DNA from: Streptomyces gobiensis
Lineage (GTDB): Bacteria; Actinomycetota; Actinomycetes; Streptomycetales; Streptomycetaceae
NCBI RefSeq assembly: GCF_021216675.1
Contig: NZ_CP086120.1
Span: 3,656,501-3,720,500 of the forward strand
Reading direction: 5' to 3'
Length of the DNA: 64,000 bases
Within the stretch, counting starts at the first letter, position 1; every line of letters starts with the position of its first letter. Of this stretch, positions 16,674 through 25,740 are shown piece after piece. Under the pieces are notes generated by a model. It did no database searches, was not told the origin of the DNA, and saw only the letters and a list, made by a program, of their open reading frames with translations. Position numbers and translations under genes: made by a program.

Positions 16674-17942
16674 ATGGACGCGATCTCCGTCATCCGCGCC
16701 AAGCGCGATGGACGGTCGCTCACCCCCGAGCAGATCGACTGGATCATCGACGCGTATACGCGCGGTGCGGTCGCCGATGAGCAGATGTCGGCCCTCGCCA
16801 TGGCCATTCTGCTCAACGGCATGGACCGCACGGAGATCGCCCGCTGGACCGCCGCGATGATCGCCAGTGGGGAGCGGATGGACTTCTCGTCCCTCCCGCG
16901 CCCCACCTCCGACAAGCACTCAACGGGCGGCGTCGGCGACAAGATCACGCTGCCGCTGGCCCCGCTGGTGGCCGCCTGCGGCGCCGCGGTCCCGCAGCTC
17001 TCCGGGCGGGGCCTCGGCCACACCGGCGGCACCCTCGACAAGCTGGAGTCCATCCCCGGCTGGCGGGCGCTGCTCTCCAACGCCGAGATGATGGCCGTGC
17101 TACGGGACGTGGGCGCGGTCATCTGCGCGGCGGGCGAGGGACTGGCCCCCGCCGACAAGAAGCTCTACGCGCTGCGCGATGTCACGGGCACGGTCGAAGC
17201 CATCCCGCTGATCGCCAGCTCCATCATGTCCAAGAAGATCGCCGAAGGCACCGGCTCGCTGGTCCTCGATGTGAAGGTCGGCTCCGGCGCCTTCATGAAG
17301 AACCTCGAGGACGCCCGCGAACTGGCCCGCACCATGGTCGGCCTGGGCACGGACCACGGCGTGAAGACCGTCGCCCTGCTGACGGACATGTCGACCCCGC
17401 TCGGCCTGACCGCGGGCAACGCACTCGAAGTCCGCGAATCCGTGGAGGTCCTGGCGGGCGGCGGCCCGGCGGACGTAGTCGAGCTCACGCTGGCTCTGGC
17501 CCGCGAGATGCTGGACGCGGCGGGTCTGCCGGACGCCGACCCGGCGAAGGCGCTGGCCGACGGCTCGGCGATGGACCACTGGCGCCGCATGATCGCCGCC
17601 CAGGGCGGCGACCCCGACGCGCGGCTCCCGGTCGCCCGGGAACAGCACGTGGTCAAGGCCCCCGCCTCCGGCGTCCTGTCGAAGCTCGACGCCTACGCGG
17701 TCGGCGCCGCCGCCTGGCGCCTGGGGGCGGGCCGCGCCCGCAAGGAGGACCCGGTCCAGGCGGGCGCGGGCGTCGAACTCCACGCGAAGCCGGGCGACAA
17801 GGTCCGCGAGGGCGAGCCCCTGCTCACTCTCCACACGGACACCCCGGAAGCCTTCGACTATGCGCTGCGCGCCCTGGACGACGCGGTAGAGGTAGGCGGC
17901 CCCTACGCCCCCACCCCCATCGTCCTGGACCGCATCGCCTGA
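16674..17942 (+). CDS. deoA: Pyrimidine-nucleoside (thymidine) phosphorylase
   Basis: 422 aa, ATG preceded by GAAGGAGA. Splits thymidine/uridine with phosphate into base and (deoxy)ribose-1-phosphate. Signature SGRGLGHTGGTLDKLES (about 110-126) and the phosphate-binding KHSTGGVGDK (about 82-91) are intact. The C-terminal alpha/beta domain (VKAPASGVLSKLDA...GDKVREGEPLLTLH) is normal. Length matches the family. It closes the uptake operon; its pentose-1-phosphate product would go to a phosphopentomutase and then deoC. Confidence 0.95.
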   Translation: MDAISVIRAKRDGRSLTPEQIDWIIDAYTRGAVADEQMSALAMAILLNGMDRTEIARWTAAMIASGERMDFSSLPRPTSDKHSTGGVGDKITLPLAPLVAACGAAVPQLSGRGLGHTGGTLDKLESIPGWRALLSNAEMMAVLRDVGAVICAAGEGLAPADKKLYALRDVTGTVEAIPLIASSIMSKKIAEGTGSLVLDVKVGSGAFMKNLEDARELARTMVGLGTDHGVKTVALLTDMSTPLGLTAGNALEVRESVEVLAGGGPADVVELTLALAREMLDAAGLPDADPAKALADGSAMDHWRRMIAAQGGDPDARLPVAREQHVVKAPASGVLSKLDAYAVGAAAWRLGAGRARKEDPVQAGAGVELHAKPGDKVREGEPLLTLHTDTPEAFDYALRALDDAVEVGGPYAPTPIVLDRIA

Positions 17943-18309
17943 CGCGGGGCCAAGCCCAGCAGCGCATGCTCGCCCCCAGCCTCTGTGGGCGGGTGGGTCG
18001 GGGGCAGTCCGGGGTGGAACGTTCCGGACCCATGATTTACGGCCCGACACCCGGTTACGTTCTGTTGGCCGGTGAGGTCAGTGTCGGCCCACAAATCACG
18101 GGCAAGCGTCCGGAACAACCCACCCCTACCCACCCCCTCACGCCGTGGACAGCGCTGAGGTGCACGGGAGTTGGGTCGACCGCGATGCGGGCCCGTCAAG
18201 GAGTACGCGGGCAGGGGGAGATTGGACGGTTCTTCGGTGCGACTCAGGTCGCATATGACCGGGACTTGAGGTTGATGCGGCGGCGCGTACCCGCGTCAAG
18301 GATGGCCGG
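17943..18309. other. Intergenic region with an imperfect hairpin
   Basis: No gene seen. An imperfect inverted repeat with 18-bp arms (18033-18050 and 18081-18098, 15 of 18 positions pair, 30-nt loop) follows deoA and may help end the operon. The rest probably holds the promoter of the downstream hydrolase. Confidence 0.4.
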
Positions 18310-19755
18310 GTGACCAAGATAATCGCGGGACCGCAGATGTCTCCCCTGGAAATCCTTCTGGTGCTGGGGGCCGTTGCTCTGGTGCTGGCCCGCTGGCTTT
18401 CCCCCGGCGTCCGTCGGCCAGTCACGATCGGGGCGGTTGCTGTTGTGGTGCTGTCCGGGGCGGTGTTGGGCGTGGTGGGGGTGCGGTGGCAGATGGCGCC
18501 GGTGTTGGCGGGCGCTGTTGTCGCGTTGCCGTTCGCCCTCGCGTGTGTGCTGCGGCGGCGTACTGGTCGGGCGGCGCGGCGGGTTCGGTGGTGGGTGGCG
18601 TTGCCGGGGTCGGTGGTGTGCCTGGCTTTGATCGCCGTGGGGCCGGTGGCGGCCTGGGCCCTTCCCGTGCCGGTGTTTCCTGAGCCGTCAGGTCACTTCC
18701 CGGTCGGGACCAGCGTGTTGGAGTGGACCGACCCCGGCCGCCCGGAGACCGCTACTGCTGAACCTGGCGACCGGCGCACTGTCGTGGTCCAGCTCTGGTA
18801 TCCCGCGCAGCAGAGCCCCGCGGGCGTGGAGCGGGCCCGGTACCTCGGACGCACCGGGGAGGAGGCACGTAGCGTCTCTGACGCCCTTGCGGGTTATGTG
18901 GGCGTGCCCGGCTTTGTGCTCGACGGTGTCCCGCGTGCCCGTACGCACTCGGTTTCTGACGCTGCGGTGGCTGACGGAGGACGGTTCCCCGTCGTGCTGT
19001 TCTCCCCCGGGCTGGGAGGGGTGCGTACGCAGAACACGGCGTGGGCGGAGGAACTGGCCAGCCGCGGCTATGTTGTCGCAGCCCTTGACCACCCCTACGA
19101 CTCCGCCGCCGTCGTCCTCGCTGACGGCCGGACGATTCGCACGAGGGTCGCCGCCACGGGCGACCGGGACAAAGACGAGAAGCTGGCGGTCGGCTGGACG
19201 AGGGTTCGAGCCGCCGACCTCAGCTTCGTTCTCACGCAGCTGGGCCGTCTCGGCAAAGGCGAGCTGACGGGTCCTGTGGCCGGGCGCCTGGACACCGGTC
19301 GGGTGGCGGTGGCCGGTCACTCGCTGGGCGGAGGTGCCGCCTTGCAGGCGGCCCGCCAGGACCGTCGGTTCGCTGCCGTCATCAACCTGGACGGCTTTCC
19401 GCACGACCCCGCCCCGCGCTCCTTCCACCAGCCGGTGCTCGCGCTCACCCAGGCCATCGGCGAGGAAACCGACCCGGCCTACATCCCCCGCCTTACGCGG
19501 GTCCTGGGGCTCAGCACCGCGACGAGCTACCGGCTCACCATCCCCGGTGCGGGGCATCTCACCTTCACCGACGCTCCCCTTTATCTGCCGCCTGTGCCGG
19601 CGCTCGTCGGGTCCCTGGGCCGTACCGAGGGCACGCGTGTCACCGCCGCCGCCTCTATCGCTTTCCTGGACACCACGCTGCGGGACAAGCCCGGTGACCT
19701 GGCTGCCGTGCTGTCGGGGTACGGCGACCTCAGCGTCTATCGCGCGGCGGCTTGA
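18310..19755 (+). CDS. Membrane-anchored alpha/beta hydrolase, PAF-acetylhydrolase type
   Basis: 481 aa, GTG start. Residues 1-120 contain about four hydrophobic segments; the rest is an extracellular-looking alpha/beta-hydrolase domain resembling platelet-activating-factor acetylhydrolase/dienelactone hydrolases. Nucleophile elbow GHSLGGG (Ser338), acid in INLDGF (Asp361) and base in GAGHLTF (His416) give a complete triad. Oxyanion region FSPGLGGVRT. Substrate unknown, probably short-chain esters or phospholipids. Its 3' end overlaps the convergent CGNR gene by 26 bp. Confidence 0.85.
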   Translation: MTKIIAGPQMSPLEILLVLGAVALVLARWLSPGVRRPVTIGAVAVVVLSGAVLGVVGVRWQMAPVLAGAVVALPFALACVLRRRTGRAARRVRWWVALPGSVVCLALIAVGPVAAWALPVPVFPEPSGHFPVGTSVLEWTDPGRPETATAEPGDRRTVVVQLWYPAQQSPAGVERARYLGRTGEEARSVSDALAGYVGVPGFVLDGVPRARTHSVSDAAVADGGRFPVVLFSPGLGGVRTQNTAWAEELASRGYVVAALDHPYDSAAVVLADGRTIRTRVAATGDRDKDEKLAVGWTRVRAADLSFVLTQLGRLGKGELTGPVAGRLDTGRVAVAGHSLGGGAALQAARQDRRFAAVINLDGFPHDPAPRSFHQPVLALTQAIGEETDPAYIPRLTRVLGLSTATSYRLTIPGAGHLTFTDAPLYLPPVPALVGSLGRTEGTRVTAAASIAFLDTTLRDKPGDLAAVLSGYGDLSVYRAAA

Positions 19756-20302
19756 CGGTACGGGGTGGCTGTGGCTGCCGTCTGGCCGACCGGGCCCTGT
19801 TGCCGCAGCCGAGTGAGCACCATGCCTGGTCCCGTCTGCGGGCGAGGAAGAACATGCCGCAACTGGGGGCGTTGCAGCGTCGCAGCCTGGCCTGATCCGG
19901 TCCCGCCGCGAGGGTGAGCGCCTGGCGGGCGACCGCCGCGTCGGCCGGGCCGTCCGTCTCGCGCTGAGCGAGCCTGCCGTCCGCGTCGACGAGGAAGATC
20001 ACGGGGGCCGCTGCGGCGAGAGCGTTCAGCCGCGTGCGCACGCTGTCGGGCAAGGGCTTCTCTTCTGCGGCCGCGTCCAGCGCGTACCGGACCAGATCAC
20101 GCAACGCCACCAGGTCCGCCAGCGGCAGGCCCGCCAGCCGGCGGTCCGCGGCGCGGTCCCGCCAGGAGGCCAGGAGCTGAGGGTCGGACAGCAGATCGAT
20201 GTCGCCGCGCTCCGGACCGGCGCCGTGCACCACCGTGTTGGCGAGATCCAGGACAGGGTCCTCGCCGATCCATGGCATCGCGTGCAGGGTCCGGATCGTC
20301 AT
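19730..20302 (-). CDS. CGNR zinc-finger / ABATE-domain protein
   Basis: 190 aa. N-terminal ABATE-like domain (DPVLDLANTVVHG) and a C-terminal treble-clef zinc finger RRCNAPSCGMFF...WCSLGCGNRARSARR with the defining CGNR sequence. Proteins of this type are presumed transcriptional regulators. It is divergent from a small monooxygenase-like gene, with an inverted repeat between them, which suggests it may control that gene. The C-terminus is basic (QPQPPRTVKPPRDRR). Confidence 0.88.
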   Translation of the reverse strand: MTIRTLHAMPWIGEDPVLDLANTVVHGAGPERGDIDLLSDPQLLASWRDRAADRRLAGLPLADLVALRDLVRYALDAAAEEKPLPDSVRTRLNALAAAAPVIFLVDADGRLAQRETDGPADAAVARQALTLAAGPDQARLRRCNAPSCGMFFLARRRDQAWCSLGCGNRARSARRQPQPPRTVKPPRDRR

Positions 20303-20354
20303 CCTCCCAATCTACCCGACCACCGGATTCGGCAACGCAAAACCGTGATACGTT

Positions 20355-20388
20355 CACTCACGCATTAGCTCTCCCGAATCCGTGAGTG
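20355..20388. promoter_or_regulatory. Inverted repeat in the divergent CGNR promoter region
   Basis: CACTCACG (20355-20362) and CGTGAGTG (20381-20388), 8-bp perfect arms 18 bp apart, between the CGNR gene and the divergent monooxygenase-like gene. Candidate operator for the CGNR protein. Confidence 0.4.
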
Positions 20389-20408
20389 CACTGTCGGAAG
20401 GACACGCC

Positions 20409-20708
20409 ATGACCGCGACCATTGAGTACGTACGCTTCGAGACCACCGATCCCGCGGAGCTGACCGCCCACCGGGACCAGCTGGTCTCCCTGCTGCGCGA
20501 GCGATACGGCTCCGACTTCCTCGGCGCGCATCTCGCCCGCTTCGAGGACGGCTCCCTGCTCGACTTCATCGTGTGGTCCTCGCCCGAAGCCGCCGCGCGG
20601 GCCGCCCAGGAGATGCCCGGCGACCCCGCCGCGGCAGGCTTCTTCAGCCGAATCGGTACGGTCCACGAGATGCGGCACGCCGAGGTGCTGCACAGCACCC
20701 AGCCGTAG
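20409..20708 (+). CDS. Small dimeric alpha/beta-barrel (ABM-like) protein
   Basis: 99 aa from ATG 20409, preceded by GGAAGGA (20395-20401); an upstream GTG at 20382 lies inside the inverted repeat and is less likely. Pattern of one alpha/beta ferredoxin-like unit (TIEYVRFETTDPAELTAHRDQLVSLL...DFIVWSSPEAAARAAQEM) fits antibiotic-biosynthesis-monooxygenase-like or stress-response barrel proteins. Divergent from the CGNR regulator. Enzymatic activity is not shown by the sequence. Confidence 0.75.
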   Translation: MTATIEYVRFETTDPAELTAHRDQLVSLLRERYGSDFLGAHLARFEDGSLLDFIVWSSPEAAARAAQEMPGDPAAAGFFSRIGTVHEMRHAEVLHSTQP

Positions 20709-20742
20709 CAGCCGAGCCGAGCGAGCGGCGGCGCCGGTCCCG

Positions 20743-21987
20743 TTACGCCGCTGCCAGCCGCCGCTCGGCGACCGCGCGCCGGGTCGCGTACAGCGTGATG
20801 CCGCCCGCGGCCAGTAGCGCGGCAAGGGCGAAGGCGACCGTCGCCGCCCACCCCGCCGCGTGGAAGGCGAACGCCCCTACCGTGCCGCCGAGCGAACTGC
20901 CCACGTAGTACGCCATCTGGTAAAGAGCCGACGCCTGCGCCCGCCCCGATGTCGCCGTCCGGCTCACCGCGCTGGACGCGGTCGCGTGCCCCGCGAAGAA
21001 GCCCGCCGTGATGAGCACCAGCCCGGCCAGTACCGCCCAGAGCCGATCCGCGAGGCTGAGCGCCAGCCCAGCCGAAGCCGTGCCGATCGCCAGATACAGC
21101 GCACCGCGCCGCCCCAGCCGCGCGACCAGCGGCCCGGCCGCCGCCGAGGATCCCGTCCCCACCAGGTAGATCACGAAGATGGAACCGATCAGTCCCTGGG
21201 AGAGCCCGAACGGCTCGTCCACCAGCCGGTATCCGACGACCGTATAGACCGCGCCGAAGACGGCCATGAAGAGCAGCCCGATCAAGTACAGCCGCCGCAG
21301 CAGTGGATTGGCCAGGTGAGTGCGGACCGTGCGGGCCAGCGCACGCGGCTCCAGCGCCGCCGGGCTGAACCCCCGCGACTTGGGGGCCAGCACCCGGTAC
21401 GCCACCGCGCACACCAGCGAAACACCGGCGATCGCCAGCAACGCGGCCCGCCAGCCCCAGCCCTGGGCGACCCAGCCGGTGACGACGCGCCCGGCCATAC
21501 CGCCGACGCTGTTGCCCGCGACAAACAGCCCGATCGCGCCGACCAGCGCCTTGGGCTGTACTTCCTCCGACAGATACGCCATCGCCGAGGCCGGAATCCC
21601 GGCGATCGCCGCGCCCTGTACCGCGCGCAGCGCGATCAGCGTGGCGAGGTCCGGCGCGAACGGCAGCAGCAGCGCGATCCCCACCGCGACCGCGAGCGAT
21701 ACCGTCATCAGCCGCCGCCGCCCGAACCGCTCGGAGAGCATGCTCAGCGGCAGCACACACACCGCGAGCCCGATGGTCGCGGCGGACACCGTCCAGCTCG
21801 CCTGGTCGGGGGTCACCCCGAAGTCAGTGGAGAGCGCGGGCAGCAGCGCCTGTGTGGAGAAGAGCAGTGCGAAGGTCGCGAGCCCGATCGCGAAGAGCGC
21901 GAGGTTGATGCGGCTGTTGCCGGGAGCGGGAGACGACGGCGTGGAGGCACCCGTGGTGACGGGTGCCCCGGTATCGACGGAAGGCAT
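20743..21987 (-). CDS. MFS transporter (drug-efflux type)
   Basis: 414 aa from ATG 21987 (the frame extends to 22023). Twelve hydrophobic segments; loop 2-3 carries the major-facilitator motif SERFGRRRLM; AVQGAAIAGIPASAMAYLSEEV and MAGRVVTGWVAQGWGWRAALL are typical of the YnfM/arabinose-efflux-like group. Divergent from a LysR gene, which probably controls it. Substrate not evident. Confidence 0.9.
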   Translation of the reverse strand: MPSVDTGAPVTTGASTPSSPAPGNSRINLALFAIGLATFALLFSTQALLPALSTDFGVTPDQASWTVSAATIGLAVCVLPLSMLSERFGRRRLMTVSLAVAVGIALLLPFAPDLATLIALRAVQGAAIAGIPASAMAYLSEEVQPKALVGAIGLFVAGNSVGGMAGRVVTGWVAQGWGWRAALLAIAGVSLVCAVAYRVLAPKSRGFSPAALEPRALARTVRTHLANPLLRRLYLIGLLFMAVFGAVYTVVGYRLVDEPFGLSQGLIGSIFVIYLVGTGSSAAAGPLVARLGRRGALYLAIGTASAGLALSLADRLWAVLAGLVLITAGFFAGHATASSAVSRTATSGRAQASALYQMAYYVGSSLGGTVGAFAFHAAGWAATVAFALAALLAAGGITLYATRRAVAERRLAAA

Positions 21988-22079
21988 GCTACGAACGTAG
22001 AGTGCACCAGCTGATGCGTCCAATGCACAAAACTGAAAGAATCAATGTGTCAACGCATAAGCACAGCTGAGAGCCATCC
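21988..22079. promoter_or_regulatory. Divergent MFS/LysR promoter region
   Basis: The 92-bp gap is AT-richer than its surroundings. CTACGAACGTAG (21990-22001) is an imperfect palindrome next to the MFS start, and TGCAC occurs repeatedly with a TGCGT/ACGCA pair across 22012-22055, the spacing expected of LysR-type T-N11-A sites. Confidence 0.4.
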
Positions 22080-23042
22080 ATGTCACCACCAGGCAACGAA
22101 AAAGACATACCGGCAACACTTCCTACGGCCGACATCGACGCCGAGTCCTGGGCGGCCTCCCTCACCCCGCGTCTCGCCCAGTTCGTGGCGGTCGCCCGCC
22201 ATGAGCATGTGACCCGCGCCGCCCGCGAGTTGACCGTTCCGCAGTCCACGCTCAGCCGGGCGATGGCCCGCCTCGAAGCCGACCTGGGCATCGCCCTGTT
22301 CGCCCGCCATGGACGTACGGTCTCGCTCACCCCGGCTGGGCGTACGTTCCTGGTCTCGGTCGAGCGCGCGCTCGCCTCCGTTGAGCAGGCCGCCGAGGCC
22401 GTACGCTCCGACGCCGACCCGGCAACGGGGAAGGTCGCCTTCGGCTTCCTGCACACCCTCGGCTCCGAGACGGTCCCGGAGCTCATCCGCACCTTCCGCG
22501 TGGACCACCCCCGGGTCCGCTTCTCCCTCGTACAGAACTACGGCGAAGCCATGCTGGACCGGCTCCGGTCGGGCGATCTCGACCTCTGTCTTACGTCCCC
22601 CGTCCCGGACGCGCCCGATCTGGTCGCCCGCCGCCTCGATGAACAGCGGCTACGTCTGGTCGTGCCGGACGACCACCGGCTGGCCACCCGTAAACGCGTT
22701 CGCCTCGCCGAGGCCGCCGATGAATCCTTCATCACCCTGGAGCCGGGCTACGGCATGCGCCGCATCTTCGAAGCCCTCTGCGCCGAGGCGGGGTTCAGGC
22801 CCCGTATCGCCTTCGAGGGCGAAGAGGCCGAGACCCTGCGGGGTCTGGTCGCCGCGGGGCTCGGCGTCGCGCTGCTCCCGCCACCCACCGTCTCCCGCCC
22901 GGGCGTGCGGGAGCTCACCGTCACCGCTCCCCGCGCGGTCCGTGAGATCGGCGTCGCCTGGCTCGACGGCCACCCCGACACGCCACCGGTCGCGGCCTTC
23001 AAGAAATTCCTGCTCAGCCGCCGTGGGCAACTGCTGGCGTGA
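22080..23042 (+). CDS. LysR-family transcriptional regulator
   Basis: 320 aa. N-terminal winged helix-turn-helix (residues about 30-90: QFVAVARHEHVTRAARELTVPQSTLSRAMARLEADLGIALF) then a type 2 periplasmic-binding effector domain (GKVAFGFLHTLGSETVPELIRTF...). An N-terminal extension of about 25 residues is unusual but ATG 22080 is the clear start. Divergent from the MFS transporter, so it likely regulates it and itself. Confidence 0.9.
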   Translation: MSPPGNEKDIPATLPTADIDAESWAASLTPRLAQFVAVARHEHVTRAARELTVPQSTLSRAMARLEADLGIALFARHGRTVSLTPAGRTFLVSVERALASVEQAAEAVRSDADPATGKVAFGFLHTLGSETVPELIRTFRVDHPRVRFSLVQNYGEAMLDRLRSGDLDLCLTSPVPDAPDLVARRLDEQRLRLVVPDDHRLATRKRVRLAEAADESFITLEPGYGMRRIFEALCAEAGFRPRIAFEGEEAETLRGLVAAGLGVALLPPPTVSRPGVRELTVTAPRAVREIGVAWLDGHPDTPPVAAFKKFLLSRRGQLLA

Positions 23043-23094
23043 GGAGCGGACGCTGGCGATGGCAGGCATCAAGACCCCGGCTGAGTAGGGGCCG

Positions 23095-23847
23095 CTAGCG
23101 CGGCCGCTGGCCGAAGCCCGCGGCCAGGGGCATGCGCAGGCCCAGCGGGGGCGGGGCTGCCAGGGCATCCTGGAGGGGACGGGAGAAGTCCCGGCCGCAC
23201 AGCGTGCCCAGCACGAAGTCCATGGACAGCTCCAGGACTTCGGGGCGGCGATGGCGCAGGGCGTGCCGGTCCGTATGGACCTCAAAGCGGCAGACATCCG
23301 CGTTGATCTTCTTGGCCCGCTCCGCGAGCCGGTAGGAGAGTTCCGGGTCGGTGTGCCGGTCATCCGTGCCGTGGGCCAGCAGCACCTGGCGGCCGACGAG
23401 CTGCTCGACCGGTTCTTCCGTCGCCTCCGGGAGCCAGGGGGCCAGTGCGAGCACGGAGCTGACCGCCGGATGTCCGGCCGCTCGCAGCGCCGCCCGGGCA
23501 CCCATATCCATTCCGGCCAGGCACACCGGTACGTCGCCGTAGCGCCGTACCACCTCGTCCACCGCCCAGGTGGTGTCCGCGACCGGGTGCGCCGCCTCGC
23601 CGTTCCACCCACGGCACCGGTAGTGGACGACATGGGCCAGCAGGGAGTCCTCGCCCGCCGCCCGCACCATCCGCCGGGCCAGCGGGCGGATGGCGGCCGT
23701 GGCCAGTAGCGGGGAGCCACGGCGGGTGGACTCGGGCTCACCGCCCGGGAGCAGAAGGACCACTCCGCCAACCGGGCTGTCCGCGCCGACCGTGCCTATG
23801 GGCCGCCCCAACCGTGCATCCCGAGCGGGCAACGCTTGCTGAGCCAT
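23095..23847 (-). CDS. Alpha/beta hydrolase-fold protein with Asp at the nucleophile elbow
   Basis: 250 aa, cytoplasmic. The fold is indicated by VVLLLPGGEPESTRRG, the elbow and the late HGTDDRHTDPE/HTDRH strands. At the elbow the sequence is AGMDMGARAAL, with Asp114 where serine esterases have Ser. Acid candidate Asp162/163 and base His195 are present. Asp nucleophiles occur in epoxide hydrolases and dehalogenases, but the rest looks like dienelactone/acyl hydrolase relatives, so it may also be inactive. It is transcribed away from add. Confidence 0.75.
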   Translation of the reverse strand: MAQQALPARDARLGRPIGTVGADSPVGGVVLLLPGGEPESTRRGSPLLATAAIRPLARRMVRAAGEDSLLAHVVHYRCRGWNGEAAHPVADTTWAVDEVVRRYGDVPVCLAGMDMGARAALRAAGHPAVSSVLALAPWLPEATEEPVEQLVGRQVLLAHGTDDRHTDPELSYRLAERAKKINADVCRFEVHTDRHALRHRRPEVLELSMDFVLGTLCGRDFSRPLQDALAAPPPLGLRMPLAAGFGQRPR

Positions 23848-23975
23848 GGGAAAACGATGGCAGAAGGGAAGGTATACGGAACGTATGAGGAGTCACTTTT
23901 TCGTATCGGTTCGTACTGCGGAAGGGGAACGCGTATGGCGGGGGGTGTCGCGTTCTCGTGAATCCTCTAGTGCGT

Positions 23976-23987
23976 CTACGCGCGTAG
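23976..23987. promoter_or_regulatory. Nucleoside-regulon palindrome (site 3)
   Basis: CTACGCGCGTAG, perfect 12-bp palindrome ending 16 bp before the add ATG. It is framed by outer arms CTCTAG (23965-23970) and CTAGAG (23991-23996). Position over the ribosome-binding/promoter region suggests repression. Confidence 0.75.
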
Positions 23988-24003
23988 GGACTAGAGTACG
24001 GAG

Positions 24004-25173
24004 ATGACGAGCGAGACCCTCAATACCCAGCCTTCTGAGGACCAGATCCGCCGCGCGCCCAAGGTCCTCCTGCACGATCACCTCGATGGCGGTCTGCGTC
24101 CGGCCACCATCGTCGAGCTCGCCCGCGAGACGGGCTATGACGGTCTCCCCGAGACCGACCCCGGAGCGCTTGGCGTGTGGTTCCGGGAGGCCGCGGACTC
24201 CGGCTCGCTGGAGCGCTACCTGGAGACCTTCACGCACACCTGTGCGGTGATGCAGACCCGGGATGCGCTGTTCCGGGTCGCGGCCGAGTGCGCGGAGGAT
24301 CTGGCCGCCGATGGCGTCGTCTACGCCGAGGTGCGGTACGCGCCCGAGCAGCACCTGGAGAAGGGGCTGACGCTCGAAGAGGTCGTACAGGCCGTTAACG
24401 AGGGCTTCCGTGAGGGCGAGCGCCGCGCCCGGGCGGCCGGTTTCCGTATCCGGATCGGCGCGCTGCTCACCGCCATGCGGCACGCCGCCCGGGCTCTGGA
24501 GATCGCCGAGCTCGCCAACCGGTTCCGTGACAGGGGCGTCGTCGGCTTTGATATCGCGGGCGCCGAGGCGGGCTTTCCGCCCACCCGTCATCTGGACGCC
24601 TTCGAATACCTCAAGCGGGAGAACAACCACTTCACCATTCACGCCGGTGAGGCCTTCGGTCTGCCCTCCATCTGGCAGGCCCTCCAGTGGTGCGGCGCCG
24701 ACCGGCTCGGTCACGGCGTCCGTATCATCGACGACATCAAGATCGCCGAAGATGGCTCGGTGGAGCTCGGCCGACTGGCCGCGTATGTGCGCGACAAGCG
24801 CATTCCACTGGAGCTGTGCCCGAGCTCCAATTTGCAGACCGGCGCGGCCTCCTCATATGCCGAACATCCCATCGGACTGCTGCGCCGTCTCCGCTTCCGG
24901 GCCACGGTCAACACCGATAACCGGCTGATGAGCGGCACCAGTATGAGCATCGAGTTCGGTCATCTGGTGCGGACCTTCCAGTACACGCTCGAAGACATGC
25001 AGTGGTTCACGGTCAATGCCATGAAGTCGGCGTTCATTCCTTTCGATGAACGTCTCGCCATGATCAATGACGTGATCAAGCCCGGCTATGCGGAACTGAA
25101 GGCCGAATGGCTCTTCCAGCAGACCGCCGCCGATCGCGCTATGACCAGCGATTCCTCCCGGTACCAGGGGTAG
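24004..25173 (+). CDS. add: Adenosine deaminase
   Basis: 389 aa. Converts (deoxy)adenosine to (deoxy)inosine. Zinc ligands and catalytic residues: HDHLDGG (His24, His26), HAGEAFG (His213, Glu216), GHGVRI (His237) and NTDN (Asp305). The usual second Asp of the TDD motif is Asn306, a pattern I recall from actinobacterial enzymes. GGAG lies directly upstream of ATG. The regulon palindrome lies just before the start. Inosine produced would be split by the deoD product at 44.3 kb. Confidence 0.93.
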   Translation: MTSETLNTQPSEDQIRRAPKVLLHDHLDGGLRPATIVELARETGYDGLPETDPGALGVWFREAADSGSLERYLETFTHTCAVMQTRDALFRVAAECAEDLAADGVVYAEVRYAPEQHLEKGLTLEEVVQAVNEGFREGERRARAAGFRIRIGALLTAMRHAARALEIAELANRFRDRGVVGFDIAGAEAGFPPTRHLDAFEYLKRENNHFTIHAGEAFGLPSIWQALQWCGADRLGHGVRIIDDIKIAEDGSVELGRLAAYVRDKRIPLELCPSSNLQTGAASSYAEHPIGLLRRLRFRATVNTDNRLMSGTSMSIEFGHLVRTFQYTLEDMQWFTVNAMKSAFIPFDERLAMINDVIKPGYAELKAEWLFQQTAADRAMTSDSSRYQG

Positions 25174-25323
25174 GGCGGGGAGAGCGCCCAAGGAAGCGAA
25201 GAAAATCGAAAAGTGGCCTGAAGTCAAAGACTTCCGACCGCGTTTCGGTGTTTGCTACTCATCCAAAAAACTGGCTACGTTCTCCGAGCTGCTCAAGCCA
25301 CCACGACGAGGACGTAGCTGAAG

Positions 25324-25674
25324 ATGAAGCAGGGAACGATCAAGACTCTCGGTGCCGCCGCCCTTGGCGCCGCCATGGCCACGGGTGCCGCGGGCACCGC
25401 TGCCGCCGCAAGCCCGGCCGACACCTTCGCGGAGATCGCGGGGCCGCAGAACATGGCCGTTGACCACAACGTCTCGGCGCTCCCTGACAGCGTCGCCCGG
25501 GGCGCTGGCGCCACGCAGGAGGTCATGGAGCAGGCCAAGGCGGCTGAGGAGACCACTGACCCGCTCTCCGAGGTCACTGGGCTGCTCGGTGGGCTTCCGA
25601 CGCAGGGGCTTCAGGTCGGTGACCTTGCGCAGCTGCCGACGGACCAGCTGCCGCTTGGCGGGCTTCCCCTCTGA
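25324..25674 (+). CDS. Small secreted protein
   Basis: 116 aa with a Sec signal peptide (MKQGTIKTLGAAALGAAMATG, cleavage probably after AAA near residue 28). The mature part is acidic, without cysteines, and ends in a Gly/Leu/Pro-rich stretch (LLGGLPTQGLQVGDLAQL). No known domain. A similar composition (secreted, LPLTGG-less, short) is seen in the protein at 32.7 kb. A relatively AT-rich promoter region lies at 25230-25290. Confidence 0.7.
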   Translation: MKQGTIKTLGAAALGAAMATGAAGTAAAASPADTFAEIAGPQNMAVDHNVSALPDSVARGAGATQEVMEQAKAAEETTDPLSEVTGLLGGLPTQGLQVGDLAQLPTDQLPLGGLPL

Positions 25675-25740
25675 GTTTTTGATACGACGTTTTTGATACG
25701 ACACCAACGGGCCGTATCCCCACCCTGGGGATACGGCCCG

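Noticed and set aside
21990..22001. CTACGAACGTAG as a further nucleoside-regulon site
   Set aside because: The centre differs (GAAC instead of GCGC) and the adjacent MFS/LysR pair has no nucleoside link.
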